Notes: a model not told the origin generated them from the sequence alone. 64,000 bases of DNA from Clostridia bacterium (GCA_009929695.1 RZZW01000002.1:96527-160526), one strand, 5' to 3'; shown: positions 41,789 to 51,228, counted from the stretch's first letter. Translations and numbers: made by a program.

Positions 41789-43629
41789 TGGCAGCACCAA
41801 AAGGACCAATGGGCGGAGGCCCGCGCGGACCGGGCGGCATGATGCCCGGCGAAAAGGCGAAAAACTTTAAAGGCACAATGCGCAAGCTGCTTGCCTATAT
41901 GAATAAATTTCTCCCCGCCATAATCATCACCCTGCTCTGCGCCGCGGCAAGCTGCGTTTTCAGCATAATGGGGCCGAAAATTCTCGGGCAAGCGACGACA
42001 AAGCTCTATGAAGGGCTTGTGGCGCAGCTCACAGGAGCGGGCGGAATTGACTTCGACGGAATATTACAAATAGTATTATTTTTAGTCGTGATTTACGGCA
42101 TAAGCGCAATACTTTCGTATATTCAAGGTTGGGTTATGGCGGGTGTATCGACAAAGATAAGCTACACAATGCGCCGCGACCTCGACGAAAAAATTAACCG
42201 CATGCCGCTCGCGTATTTTGACAGAGTGTCGCACGGCGAGGTTTTGAGCCGCATCACAAACGACGTCGACACCGTCACGCAGACGCTTAACCAGAGCTTA
42301 TCCTCGATAATCACAAGCGTGACGACAGTCATCGGCGTGCTTATAATGATGCTGACGATAAGCCCCATAATGACGCTTGTGGCGCTGTGCATACTGCCTA
42401 TTTCGACAATTGTCATGATGCAGGTGGTAAAACGCAGCCAGCCGCTTTACAAAAAGCAGCAGCAATATCTCGGCATAGTCAACGGCCACGTTGAGGAAAT
42501 GTACGGCGGACATTTAGTTGTCAAGGCGTTCAACCGCGAGGAGGGCAGCATAAAGACCTTCGAGGAGATGAACAACGAGCTGTACAAATCCGCATGGAAG
42601 AGCCAGTTTATAGGCAACATGATGATGCCGCTTATGAACTTTATCGGCAACCTCGGCTATGTGGGCGTGTGCGTGCTCGGCGGCTTTATCATGCTGAAAG
42701 GCAGCATTTCCGTCGGCGACATTCAGGCGTTTATACAGTATGTAAATAACTTCACACAGCCGTTGCAGCAGATAGGCAACATCGGCAATCAGCTTCAGCA
42801 GACAGCCGCCGCCGCAGAGCGCGTGTTTGAATTTTTGGAGCAACCCGAAGAAGAGAAAGACCCCGAGCACCCGATTTCTGACGACGAAGTGAACGGCGAC
42901 GTATATTTTGCTCACGTAAACTTTGGCTACACAAAGGAGCGCACGATAATCAACGACTTCTCCGCGATAATCAAAGCGGGGCAAACGGTGGCAATCGTCG
43001 GCCCCACAGGCGCGGGCAAGACGACAATGGTAAAGCTGCTCATGCGTTTTTACGACGTGAACAGCGGCGCAATACTCGTCGACGGCTACGACGTAAAGCA
43101 GTTTAAGCGCAACGATTTGCGCGGAATGTTCGGCATGGTTTTGCAGGACACATGGCTTTACAACGGCACCATAATGGATAATATCCGCTACGGCAGGCTT
43201 GACGCGACGGACGAAGAGGTTATCGCGGCGGCAAAAGCGGCGCAGGTTGACCACTTTATCCACACTCTGCCCGAAGGCTACAACACAATGCTCAACGAAG
43301 AGGCGAGCAACGTAAGTCAGGGTCAAAAACAGCTTTTGACAATAGCAAGAACGATTTTGAGCGAGCCGAAGCTGCTCATATTCGACGAAGCTACCTCGAG
43401 CGTCGACACCCGCACCGAGCTTGCGATACAAAAGGCGATGAATAAGCTGATGGAGGGCAGAACAAGCTTCATCATAGCCCACCGCCTGTCGACAATCCGT
43501 GACGCAGACATGATACTAGTCATGAACAACGGCGACATAGTAGAAACCGGCACCCACGACGAGCTTCTAGCCGCCAACGGCTTCTACGCAGACCTATACC
43601 AAAGCCAGTTTGCAGGAGTTGCAAAATAA
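41788..43629 (+). CDS. Heterodimeric ABC exporter subunit B
   Basis: 613 residues with a Gly/Pro-rich N-terminus, six membrane helices and an ATPase domain: GPTGAGKTT, NVSQGQKQLLTIAR (signature with Gln in place of Gly) and LLIFDEATSSVD (intact catalytic Glu). The degenerate signature matches the degenerate Walker B of subunit A, as expected for an asymmetric pair. TAATG coupling links the two genes. Confidence 0.9.
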   Translation: MAAPKGPMGGGPRGPGGMMPGEKAKNFKGTMRKLLAYMNKFLPAIIITLLCAAASCVFSIMGPKILGQATTKLYEGLVAQLTGAGGIDFDGILQIVLFLVVIYGISAILSYIQGWVMAGVSTKISYTMRRDLDEKINRMPLAYFDRVSHGEVLSRITNDVDTVTQTLNQSLSSIITSVTTVIGVLIMMLTISPIMTLVALCILPISTIVMMQVVKRSQPLYKKQQQYLGIVNGHVEEMYGGHLVVKAFNREEGSIKTFEEMNNELYKSAWKSQFIGNMMMPLMNFIGNLGYVGVCVLGGFIMLKGSISVGDIQAFIQYVNNFTQPLQQIGNIGNQLQQTAAAAERVFEFLEQPEEEKDPEHPISDDEVNGDVYFAHVNFGYTKERTIINDFSAIIKAGQTVAIVGPTGAGKTTMVKLLMRFYDVNSGAILVDGYDVKQFKRNDLRGMFGMVLQDTWLYNGTIMDNIRYGRLDATDEEVIAAAKAAQVDHFIHTLPEGYNTMLNEEASNVSQGQKQLLTIARTILSEPKLLIFDEATSSVDTRTELAIQKAMNKLMEGRTSFIIAHRLSTIRDADMILVMNNGDIVETGTHDELLAANGFYADLYQSQFAGVAK

Positions 43630-43633
43630 AACA

Positions 43634-43668
43634 AAAATGACGGGATTAATTCCCGTCATTTTTTGTTG
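43634..43668. terminator. Terminator after the ABC exporter operon
   Basis: AAAATGACGGGA-TTAA-TTCCCGTCATTTTTT, beginning 5 bases after the stop codon. Confidence 0.92.
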
Positions 43669-43673
43669 TGTTA

Positions 43674-43757
43674 ATGTAGGGGACGGCGTCCTCGACGTCC
43701 CGCTAGATTTGCACATCGCCACGTCTGCGAGTCGATGTGGGCGTCGACCCCTACAAA
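43674..43757. repeat. Two hairpin-repeat modules
   Basis: A GTAGGGGACGG module (GGGACG/CGTCCC stem) followed by the spacer TTTGCACATCGCCACG and a GTCGATG/CATCGAC-like module ending CCCCTACAAATG. It is a shortened version of the composite array at 34.15 kb. Confidence 0.78.
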
Positions 43758-43774
43758 TGTGCCAAACCGCAAAT

Positions 43775-44023
43775 TCACCCAAAATCATGCCTGCTTCCGC
43801 TGTCACTGCCCAATTGCTCAAACACACACACAATTTTTTCAATTTTGATAAAATAATCTTTATCTTCAAGTCCTTCATCTTCCATAAGGGACTTGATTTT
43901 TTGTAACGCCCTGTAGCACTCCATCTCCACAATTTCTTTTGCCGATATTTTCAAATTCAGGAACACCACTTCAATTTTCTGCTCTTTTAAAATCTTCGTT
44001 AGTATTTCTTTGTATAAATCCAC
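43775..44023 (-). CDS. Hypothetical protein of a clostridial family (about 82 aa)
   Basis: The start is set at GTG 44023, with GAGG 8 bases upstream. Helical residues 1-60 are followed by FIKIEKIVCVFEQLGSDSGSRHDFG, an ending I recall from short Clostridia hypothetical proteins. It is divergent from an XRE regulator gene and probably controlled by the shared operators between them. Confidence 0.65.
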   Translation of the reverse strand: MDLYKEILTKILKEQKIEVVFLNLKISAKEIVEMECYRALQKIKSLMEDEGLEDKDYFIKIEKIVCVFEQLGSDSGSRHDFG

Positions 44024-44042
44024 ATATATCACCTCAATCTTA

Positions 44043-44088
44043 TTTTAGCGATTTATTCGCTAAAAGCAAATAGCGAGAATATCGCTAT
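44043..44088. promoter_or_regulatory. Twin palindromic operators between divergent genes
   Basis: TTTTAGCGA-TTTAT-TCGCTAAAA (44043-44065) and ATAGCGA-GAATA-TCGCTAT (44070-44088) share the core TAGCGA-N5-TCGCTA with identical 5-base spacing. They lie between the hypothetical gene and the XRE gene and are probably bound by the XRE protein. Confidence 0.72.
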
Positions 44089-44113
44089 ACTACAATTTTT
44101 TCGAGGTGACAAA

Positions 44114-44341
44114 ATGTACAAACGTATACGAGATTTGCGCGAAGACGCCGATATGACGCAGACGCAAATTGCAAAGCAGCTAAATTGCAGCCAGCGAATA
44201 TACAGCAATTACGAGTGCGGCGACGTTGATATTCCAACACGGGTACTTTTAAAATTAGCCGTCATTCATAGCACAAGCACAGATTACCTGCTTGAATTGA
44301 CAGACATGAAGTCTCCATATCCAAGAAAACGGAATGGGTAA
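44114..44341 (+). CDS. XRE-family transcriptional regulator (75 aa)
   Basis: A single HTH domain: RIRDLREDADMTQTQIAKQLNCSQRIYSNYECGDVDIPTRVLLKLAVIHSTSTDYLL. GAGGTG precedes the ATG. Two matching palindromes upstream suggest autoregulation. Confidence 0.85.
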   Translation: MYKRIRDLREDADMTQTQIAKQLNCSQRIYSNYECGDVDIPTRVLLKLAVIHSTSTDYLLELTDMKSPYPRKRNG

Positions 44342-44370
44342 ATTATTTGCTCATACCTACCTCATCTGTC

Positions 44371-44450
44371 ATTCTGAAGAGCGAAGCGACGAAGAATCTT
44401 AAAACCTACGGCAATGCGCAAAAGATTCTTCGCTTCGCTCAGAATGACAA
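44371..44450. repeat. Inverted repeat CATTCTGA...AAGAATCTT
   Basis: CATTCTGA-GAGCGAAGCGA-AAGAATCTT and its near complement AAGATTCTTCGCTTCGCTCAGAATG are separated by about 25 bases. It is an intergenic inverted element distinct from the GTAGGG family. Confidence 0.65.
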
Positions 44451-44474
44451 GAGGTTTGCACATCGCCGCGGCAA

Positions 44475-44541
44475 CGGACGCCATATATGGCGTCCCTACA
44501 ATGTTACAAAGCGCGTAGGGCACGACGACTCGGCGCGCGGC
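44475..44541. repeat. Hairpin-repeat modules upstream of the TRIC gene's 3' end
   Basis: GGACGCCATATATGGCGTCC followed by CTAC, and a GTAGGGCACGACGACTCGG module of the subfamily that surrounds the RAYT gene. Here the second stem is altered (GCGCGCGGCGCG). Confidence 0.65.
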
Positions 44542-44568
44542 GCGCGTCAGTTAGATTTATTCAAAACC

Positions 44569-45206
44569 TCACCGCTTCGCCGTCGGCAAATTCCATCTGT
44601 AATGAGCGGCGAGCATGCGGATGCTGACTGTTATTACAACGGATGTCAGCAAGCTTGCCACGTACGGTGCGCCCGCTTTTATCATTAAATAATACGCCGC
44701 CGCGCCCACTATCGCGGCTAGGGCGTAAACGTGCTTTGCATAAACCTTCGGCGTTTCGCGTATTAGCACGTCGCGCAAAATTCCGCCGCCAACGCCTGTT
44801 GTGAGGGCAAAAATATGCATAAAAATGCATTGTTTGCAAAGCCTGCGTCTGTCGCAAGCTGAACGCCTGTTATTGAAAAAACGGCAAGCCACACTGCGTC
44901 GAGGAAATTTATGACCCAATCGGCGCGTGCGATGCTTGCCGCTTTTTGGTATTTTGCGTAGATGAATACGCCGACTGACGTCAATACCGCGATGCACACG
45001 GCCGTGCCGTTTTCAAACATTCTTGGCGGCACATAGCCGAGCAAAACGTCGCGCATCACGCCGCCGCCAAGCGCTGTTGTGAGCCCGATAAATATCACGC
45101 CGAAGATGTCGAGCCCTCTTTTTGCCGCCACCGACGCGCCCGAAACGGCAAACGCAAATATGCCGACAGGCTCGGCGATGTCAAAAATAAGTGATGTAAG
45201 CTCCAT
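44569..45206 (-). pseudogene. TRIC/UPF0126 membrane protein with a frameshift
   Basis: The two-domain UPF0126 (TRIC-type cation channel) protein is split. The first frame (MELTSLIFDIAEPVGIFAFAVSG ... GGGVMRDVLLG ... GFANNAFLCIF) stops making sense near 44815. The second frame continues HIFALTTGVGGGILRDVLIRETPKVYAKH to 44569. Adding one T to the five-T run at the junction would restore a product of about 212 residues. It is a real mutation or a sequence error. Confidence 0.8.
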
Positions 45207-45270
45207 GTTTTCCTCCTGCTGATTTTGTGCTACAATAATACCATATTATAATGAAAAGCGGATGATTTAT

Positions 45271-46131
45271 ATGTGGGTCATTTTTGCGTTTGGCTCGGCA
45301 TTTTTTGCGGGCGTTACGGCAATACTTGCAAAGGTTGGCATAAAAAATGTAAATTCAAACGTCGCGACTGCAATTCGCACCGTGGTAATACTCGTCTTTT
45401 CGTGGCTGATGGTGTTTATAACTGGCTCGCAGAGCACGCTTGGTGATATAAGCGCACACACCTTATTGTTTTTGGCGCTGTCCGGCATAGCGACGGGCGC
45501 GTCGTGGCTGTGCTATTTTCGGGCGTTGCAGCTTGGCGACGTAAACAAGGTTGCGCCCATCGACAAATCGAGCACGGTGCTCACGATGCTGCTCGCGTTT
45601 ATATTTCTCGGTGAGGGCTTCACCGCCACAAAGCTTGCGGGAATGCTCGGCATAGCAGTCGGCACGTACATGATGATTACAAAAAAGCACTCGCAAAAAT
45701 CCACCGAAAATGGCTGTTCTTGGCTTGTTTACGCCGTTTTGAGCGCTGTGTTTGCGTCGCTGACGGCAATTCTAGGCAAGGTGGGCATAGCGGGTGTTGA
45801 CTCAAACCTCGGCACTGCGCTGCGCACGTGCGTTGTGCTTTTAATGGCGTGGGCGATGGTGTTTATAACAAGAAAACAGGGCGAAATAAAGTGCATCGAC
45901 AAGCGAAGCATGGCGTTTATCTGCCTTTCGGGAATAACGACAGGGCTGTCGTGGCTGTGCTATTACCGCGCTTTGCAAAGCGGCGAGGCTGGCATCGTCG
46001 TGCCGATAGACAAGCTGAGCATACTTGTGACAGTGGCGTTTTCGTACATCATTTTACATGAAAAATTGTCAAAAAAAGCCGCGTGGGGTCTATGCCTTTT
46101 GACCTTAGGCACACTGGCGCTGCTCTTTTAG
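45271..46131 (+). CDS. EamA/DMT-family transporter
   Basis: 286 residues, ten membrane helices in two repeated halves: GKVGI...TAIRTVV...ASWLCYFRALQLGDVNKVAPIDKSS and GKVGI...TALRTCVV...LSWLCYYRALQSGEAGIVVPIDKLS. This marks the drug/metabolite transporter superfamily. The start at 45271 fits an AGCGG 9 bases upstream, but 45262 is possible. Substrate unknown. Confidence 0.88.
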   Translation: MWVIFAFGSAFFAGVTAILAKVGIKNVNSNVATAIRTVVILVFSWLMVFITGSQSTLGDISAHTLLFLALSGIATGASWLCYFRALQLGDVNKVAPIDKSSTVLTMLLAFIFLGEGFTATKLAGMLGIAVGTYMMITKKHSQKSTENGCSWLVYAVLSAVFASLTAILGKVGIAGVDSNLGTALRTCVVLLMAWAMVFITRKQGEIKCIDKRSMAFICLSGITTGLSWLCYYRALQSGEAGIVVPIDKLSILVTVAFSYIILHEKLSKKAAWGLCLLTLGTLALLF

Positions 46132-46198
46132 GCGATGTCCCGCTTCGGTTTGTGCTATATTTTGCTATTGTGCATTGGCTGTTGCTTTCTTGTGACAC

Positions 46199-46400
46199 CG
46201 TAGGGCGGGGGCTTGCTCCCGCCGAAACTTACGGCTTATGGTTGCAACGGCGGGAGCAAGCCCCCGCCCTACGGTGCACGTTGCAAATTCACCGTGGATT
46301 GTAGGGGACGGCGTCCTCGACGTCCCGCTTCGGTTTGTACAAACTCACCTCATCCGTCGCTCCTTCGTCGCGCCACCTTCCCCCGAGGGAGAAGGCTTTC
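46199..46400. repeat. Inverted hairpin-repeat pair and other dispersed repeats
   Basis: A GTAGGGCGGGGG inverted pair like that at 38823, then a GTAGGGGACGG module, then a CATCCGTCGCTCCTTCGTCGCG repeat related to the one at the window's right end. The region between the EamA and RNR-like genes (396 bases) has no gene; a TTGTAT-17-TAAAAT promoter candidate lies near 46470-46500. Confidence 0.75.
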
Positions 46401-46527
46401 GTAGACCGCCATATATTTTAATAGTATAATACCGCGCAAACGGCAATAGTGCAAGGGATAATTTGCACTTGTATATTATGCTATAAAATGTTAAAATAAA
46501 GTTATATATAACTATGGAGGAACGCTA

Positions 46528-49500
46528 ATGTCTATGCAGGACATATCCAAGAGCGCGCTTAGACACCTTGAGAAAAATTGTCTCATGCGCAACAAAAGCG
46601 GCGGCTACTCGGAGAATGCCGAGGGGCTTTTCAGGCGCGTGTCGTCAGCGGCGGCTGCGGCAGACGCGCGATATGACAGCGACGCGGACACCGAGAAAAC
46701 CTCGGCTGAATTTTTTGAGCTGCTGACCTCGCTGCGATTTTTGCCCGGCAGCCTGACGCTGCTCAACGCAGGGCGCACTGACGGACAGCTTGCGTCCTGC
46801 TTTGTGCTGCCTGTTGAGGACAGCATGGAGAGCATTTTTGACGCTGTTAAAAACGCGGCCATCATCTATAAATCGGGTGGAAACATAGGCTTTTCATTCT
46901 CAAGCCTGCGCAAAAGCGGCAGCGAGGTGCACGGCTCGCACGGCGCCGCGGGCGGGCCTATTGGGTTTATGAGCGTGTTCGGCGCGGCGGCACAGGCTGT
47001 AAAGCAGGAGAACAAGCCACACGGCGAAAACCTTGCCGTATTGCGCATAGACCACCCCGATATCGAAAAATTTATCCGCTGCCACGAGGAAGTGGACGGC
47101 CTGCAAAACTTTCACACGGCCGTTATAATAACAGATGAATTTTTGAAAGCAGCCGAAAACAGCGAGAAATTTAAGCTGACAGACCCGAACACCGGCAAGG
47201 CCAGCAAGCGCCTTAAAGCGAGCGAGCTCTTTGTGCGGCTTGTTGACGTTATGCGCCGCACAGGCGCGCCGACGGTGCTTTTTGAGAGCGCGATGCACGG
47301 CGAAGAGGCCGTCGCTCCATGCGGAGAGCAGCCGCTGATGGCGTATGAAGCGAGCAACATCGGCAGCATAAACCTCGCCAAAATGCTAAAGCGCGAGGAC
47401 GAGCTTTTCGTCATAGATTACGACAAGCTGCGCGAAACCATAACGACGGCTGTGCATTTTCTCGATAATATCATCGACGTAAACAGCTATCCGTTTGAAA
47501 AAATAAGCCACGTCACACGCCAAACCCGCAAGATTGGGCTTGGCGTTATGGGGTTTGCGGACATGCTGTGGCAGCTCGGCATACCCTATAATTCCGACGA
47601 CGCGGCCGAGCTTGCGTCGAGCCTCATGGCGTTTATAAACGCTGAAAGCCACGCCGCGTCGTTTGACCTAGCTGAAAAGCGCGGCGCATACCCCACCTAC
47701 CTCGAAAACGCGGAGAACAATCCGCTTGCAATGCGCAACAAAATAGTGACGGCGATAGCGCCCGAGAGCGTGCTGTCTGACATTTGCGAGTGTGCCGAGG
47801 GCATTGAGCCGCGCAAAAGCGTGCTGCAAAACGGCAAGCTGCACCCGCTTTTGGTGGAATGCCTCATCGCGGCAAAGGTGTATTCAAGCGCGCTCGAACA
47901 GCTTATCACCGACGCCGGCACGCTTGCCGACATCGACAGCGTGCCGCAGGACATAAAAGAGGTGTTTGTATGCGCCGACACCGCAAGCCCCATTTCACAG
48001 CTAAAGCTCGAGGCGGCGTTTCAGAAAAACACCGACGGCGCTGTCTCAAAGACTATAGTTTTTGACGCAAATGCGTCCGCTGTTGACATTGCGGACATAT
48101 TTTTGCGCTCGCACGACACCGGCTGCATGATGTTTAAAGCTAAATGCCTTGATACGGTGGATGCGCCTGTGCAAAAAAACACAAGACGGCTCGCGCAGGT
48201 GACGGAGATACCGCGCACAGCGCTAGAGGTGGCCAGCAGCACGACAGAGCGCTTTCGCTCGCCGTGCGGGACGATGACAGTCACCGTGAGCTACGACAGG
48301 CTCGGCGTGTGCGAGGTTTACACGCACGGCTGCGAAAACTGCGGCTGCACAGCATACCTAAAAGCAACTCAGCGCCTTGCTGACCTTGCGCTGCGAAGCG
48401 GAGTGCCGCCCGAAAACGTTTGCACACAGCTGCGCGGCATAAAATGCGAGGTTGCGATGAGCAGCCCCGCCATGCGCGGAGTGTCCTGCCCTGACGCGAT
48501 AGCGTCTGTGATAGACCGCGCCGCTGCACTAAGCCGCACAATGCAGGACGAATATGTAGAGCCTGACCCCGAAGAGACTACAACCCTCGCCGCGCCCGAA
48601 GAAGAAATACCTCTCACCGAGGATATTTCCGCCGAGGAGCTTGAGGCGGAGGCAGCGATTGAAGCACAGGAGACTGCCGCTGAAAATATTTCCGAACATG
48701 AAAATCAAGAAGCGCCCGAAGAAGCTTTGGCCGAGGAATCGGCGGCGGAAGTGGAATATCCTTTGCCAGATGAGCAGCCCGAAAGCGCCGAACCCGCTGA
48801 GGAATTGCCGCAAAACGACGAGCCGCTCGACGACGAAAAAACCTCGCCATTTAAAGCCATAACGAGCGAGGAAATAGCGGAGCACCTTGCCGCCGTTGAG
48901 GACGACGATGAGCACAGTCATAAAGCACAGCCCGCTCTGCCCGCCGCAAACAGCTTAAAGCCCATTTTAGTCACTATGACCGATGAAAAAAATGCTGACG
49001 CGCCGCAAACTCTGCGCCGCATTTTGACATACAACGAAGACGTGTCGGACAGCGTGTTTGAGGACGCCCCGCTGTTTGGAGATTTGCCGGACGGCATAGA
49101 TGATGGCGACGACGGAGGCCAAAAGGCAGAGCACGAAGTGGTTGCGCCGCAGGTGCTTGCGCCCATGACAGATTTTGACGACGAGCAGGACGACGCGGAA
49201 ATTGAGATATCAGAGCTGCTTGAAAACAACTTTTTCGAGAGCACCGACTCCGCAAAGCTTGCGCAGAGCATCTTTGAATCCTTCGCCGCGATAGACAGCC
49301 TAGATGACGAGACTGACGAAAGCGACGAATTACTGCTTGGAAATGAGCTCTCGCTCGACTTTGGCATCGACGACGAAAAGCCGGAGGAACAGCAGCTTGA
49401 TGCACCTTCAGACGTTGAAAACACCGATGCGCCCGCTGATGTAGAAGGTGCTAAACCGGACGCAGAACCTGCCAAAGACGACAGCGAAGCCAAAGAAGCT

Positions 49501-49602
49501 GCGCCGAACGACCGCATTTGCGCCGTCTGCGGCAGCGAAGCCGACATAGTGGGCAACAAAATAGTATGCCCCGTTTGCGGCTTTACACGCACGCCGCTGT
49601 GA
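46528..49602 (+). CDS. Class II ribonucleotide reductase paralogue lacking catalytic residues, with acidic tail and zinc ribbon
   Basis: 1024 residues. Residues 1-500 align with class II RNR: SCFVLPVEDSMESIFDAVKNAA, GSINLAKML, RKIGLGVMGFADML. Key positions differ: NPCGE is APCGE (Ala263), the second redox Cys in SCNLGS is Ser276, and PTGT is PESV (412-415). A TSCPD-like domain follows (VYTHGCENCGC..., about 590-670), then about 330 acidic disordered residues and a CxxC zinc ribbon. Probably not a functional reductase. Confidence 0.78.
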   Translation: MSMQDISKSALRHLEKNCLMRNKSGGYSENAEGLFRRVSSAAAAADARYDSDADTEKTSAEFFELLTSLRFLPGSLTLLNAGRTDGQLASCFVLPVEDSMESIFDAVKNAAIIYKSGGNIGFSFSSLRKSGSEVHGSHGAAGGPIGFMSVFGAAAQAVKQENKPHGENLAVLRIDHPDIEKFIRCHEEVDGLQNFHTAVIITDEFLKAAENSEKFKLTDPNTGKASKRLKASELFVRLVDVMRRTGAPTVLFESAMHGEEAVAPCGEQPLMAYEASNIGSINLAKMLKREDELFVIDYDKLRETITTAVHFLDNIIDVNSYPFEKISHVTRQTRKIGLGVMGFADMLWQLGIPYNSDDAAELASSLMAFINAESHAASFDLAEKRGAYPTYLENAENNPLAMRNKIVTAIAPESVLSDICECAEGIEPRKSVLQNGKLHPLLVECLIAAKVYSSALEQLITDAGTLADIDSVPQDIKEVFVCADTASPISQLKLEAAFQKNTDGAVSKTIVFDANASAVDIADIFLRSHDTGCMMFKAKCLDTVDAPVQKNTRRLAQVTEIPRTALEVASSTTERFRSPCGTMTVTVSYDRLGVCEVYTHGCENCGCTAYLKATQRLADLALRSGVPPENVCTQLRGIKCEVAMSSPAMRGVSCPDAIASVIDRAAALSRTMQDEYVEPDPEETTTLAAPEEEIPLTEDISAEELEAEAAIEAQETAAENISEHENQEAPEEALAEESAAEVEYPLPDEQPESAEPAEELPQNDEPLDDEKTSPFKAITSEEIAEHLAAVEDDDEHSHKAQPALPAANSLKPILVTMTDEKNADAPQTLRRILTYNEDVSDSVFEDAPLFGDLPDGIDDGDDGGQKAEHEVVAPQVLAPMTDFDDEQDDAEIEISELLENNFFESTDSAKLAQSIFESFAAIDSLDDETDESDELLLGNELSLDFGIDDEKPEEQQLDAPSDVENTDAPADVEGAKPDAEPAKDDSEAKEAAPNDRICAVCGSEADIVGNKIVCPVCGFTRTPL

Positions 49603-50060
49603 GCTTGGACAGCTTGCAGGTGAGAAAAATACGTCGCGGACAAAGATTTTTTTGAGCATTTTGCCGAAGCATGACGACGCAAATTCAACAGCGCGTAGAG
49701 GTCAATTTTCGCACGAAAACGCAAAAATAAATATTGCTCGGCAACAAAACTTCATATTCTCGACATGTATTTTGAAAAAAAGATGTTATTGTAAAATAAA
49801 GGGTAAAATCTCAAACTTTCAACTTTTCAACCGAGTTTTACACATTGTATAACGGTTTTTGGGCATAAGTTGTTGAAAACTCGGTTGAAAGTGTTGACAA
49901 ATGGCTTAAAATCGTAAAAGTTTTCAACATAGCATGTCCGTGTTTACAAATTGGAAATAACAGACAGTTGATAAACAAAAAGTATTTTTAAAGCGGGAAA
50001 ATACAATTATGCTTGTCAAGTGCAAAAAACAACAAAATTATAGTTGACAAAGGAAAATAT
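49603..50060. other. AT-rich gap with a 15-bp inverted repeat
   Basis: No gene is supported here. TTTCAACCGAGTTTT (49825-49839) and AAAACTCGGTTGAAA (49876-49890) are perfect complements 36 bases apart, with TTGACA just after (49894). The spacing fits a protein-binding or cruciform site more than a terminator. The rest is low-complexity AT-rich sequence. Confidence 0.45.
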
Positions 50061-50717
50061 ATGAAAAAATGGTTATACAAGGCTGAATACAAATACGGAA
50101 AGTATTGCATACCTAATTTGATGCTTGTGATAGTGATAGGTCAGGCGATGGTGTATGTCGCGGACATGTTTGCGCCGAGCGCAGGGCTGTCGTCGACGAT
50201 GGCGCTTTTCTGGCCGTCCGTTATGCAGGGGCAGGTGTGGCGCGTATTCACATTTTTATTTGTGCCGCAAACCTCAAGCAGCGTGATTTGGCTGCTGATT
50301 TCGCTTTATTTTTACTATTTTCTCGGCACGACGCTCGAGCGGACGTGGGGAGATTTTAAATTTAACGTATACTATTTTTGCGGCGCGATAGGCGCTGTTG
50401 TCGCCGCGGCGCTCACAGGCTACGGCAGCAATTTTTATTTGAATTTATCGCTTTTCCTCGCGTTTGCAATGCTTTATCCCGACATGCAGGTGCTTTTGTT
50501 TTTCATAATTCCCGTAAAAGTGAAATATCTCGCGTGGATTTACGCCGCGGTGTGCGCGTTCAACTTCGTCATAGGCGGCATGACAGCCCGCGTGAGCATA
50601 ATTTTCTCACTAATAAATTTCTTCCTATTTTTCGGTTCCGATTTCTTTACAAGCGTCAAAACCTATTTCAAATATTCAAAAACGCGCAGACAGTGGCGGA
50701 ATAATAATAGGCGGTAG
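50061..50717 (+). CDS. Rhomboid-like membrane protein without catalytic residues
   Basis: 218 residues from ATG 50061 (MKKWLYKAEYKYGKY). Five to six membrane segments with the rhomboid/derlin-type WRVFTFLFVPQ and LGTTLERTWGDFKFNVYYFCG elements. The GxSG serine and helix-6 histidine of active rhomboids are absent, so it is probably a pseudo-rhomboid. A basic tail follows. Substrate or partner unknown. Confidence 0.68.
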   Translation: MKKWLYKAEYKYGKYCIPNLMLVIVIGQAMVYVADMFAPSAGLSSTMALFWPSVMQGQVWRVFTFLFVPQTSSSVIWLLISLYFYYFLGTTLERTWGDFKFNVYYFCGAIGAVVAAALTGYGSNFYLNLSLFLAFAMLYPDMQVLLFFIIPVKVKYLAWIYAAVCAFNFVIGGMTARVSIIFSLINFFLFFGSDFFTSVKTYFKYSKTRRQWRNNNRR

Positions 50718-50756
50718 CTTGAGGAAGCGACGGATGAGATAGGTTTGCGCAAAACT

Positions 50757-51162
50757 AAGCGAGACGGGAAACCCGTCCCCTACAATTTGCCGTTAATGCA
50801 TGGTGAACCGTAGGGGCGGATTCCATATCCGCCCGCAATCTCGCGCAAAATTTGCGGCGCAGCACATCTGTAGGGGTCGATGCCCACATCGACCCGTTGC
50901 CGTGGCGATATGTAGACCATACGGACGAGCAATGCGCGCCCCTACAATCCCCACAGGCTCACTGCGTACCCGTAGGGGCGGATATTATCCGCCCGAAAGT
51001 CAGCGCAAATTTGCAGTGTAGCACATCGACCCGAAACCGCGCCAATGTGCAAACCATACGGACGAGCACAGCTCGCCCCTACAAAGGTTTCCATCTCCCA
51101 ATAAAAACCACATCATGGGGGACATATTGCCCTCTGCAAGAGTGCCCTCTGCAAGAGTGGTA
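50757..51162. repeat. Composite hairpin-repeat array (copy 2, reversed)
   Basis: Modules GGGACGGG/CCCGTCCC, GGGCGGAT/ATCCGCCC (twice), GGGTCGATG/CATCGACCC and CGAGC/GCTCG types occur with CTACAAAGGTT and two TGCCCTCTGCAAGAG units at the right end. The order is the reverse of the arrays at 34.15 and 57.85 kb. The 510-base gap holds no gene. Confidence 0.78.
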
Positions 51163-51228
51163 ATTTTCCGCGTTTTGTGCTAATATATATTTACGAAGCA
51201 ACAATAATGTTAATGGAGGTTTTCTGCC

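Noticed and set aside
42514-43482. 322-codon minus-strand ORF opposite ABC exporter subunit B
   Set aside because: Antisense shadow of the ATPase domain, with no ribosome binding site or recognisable domain.
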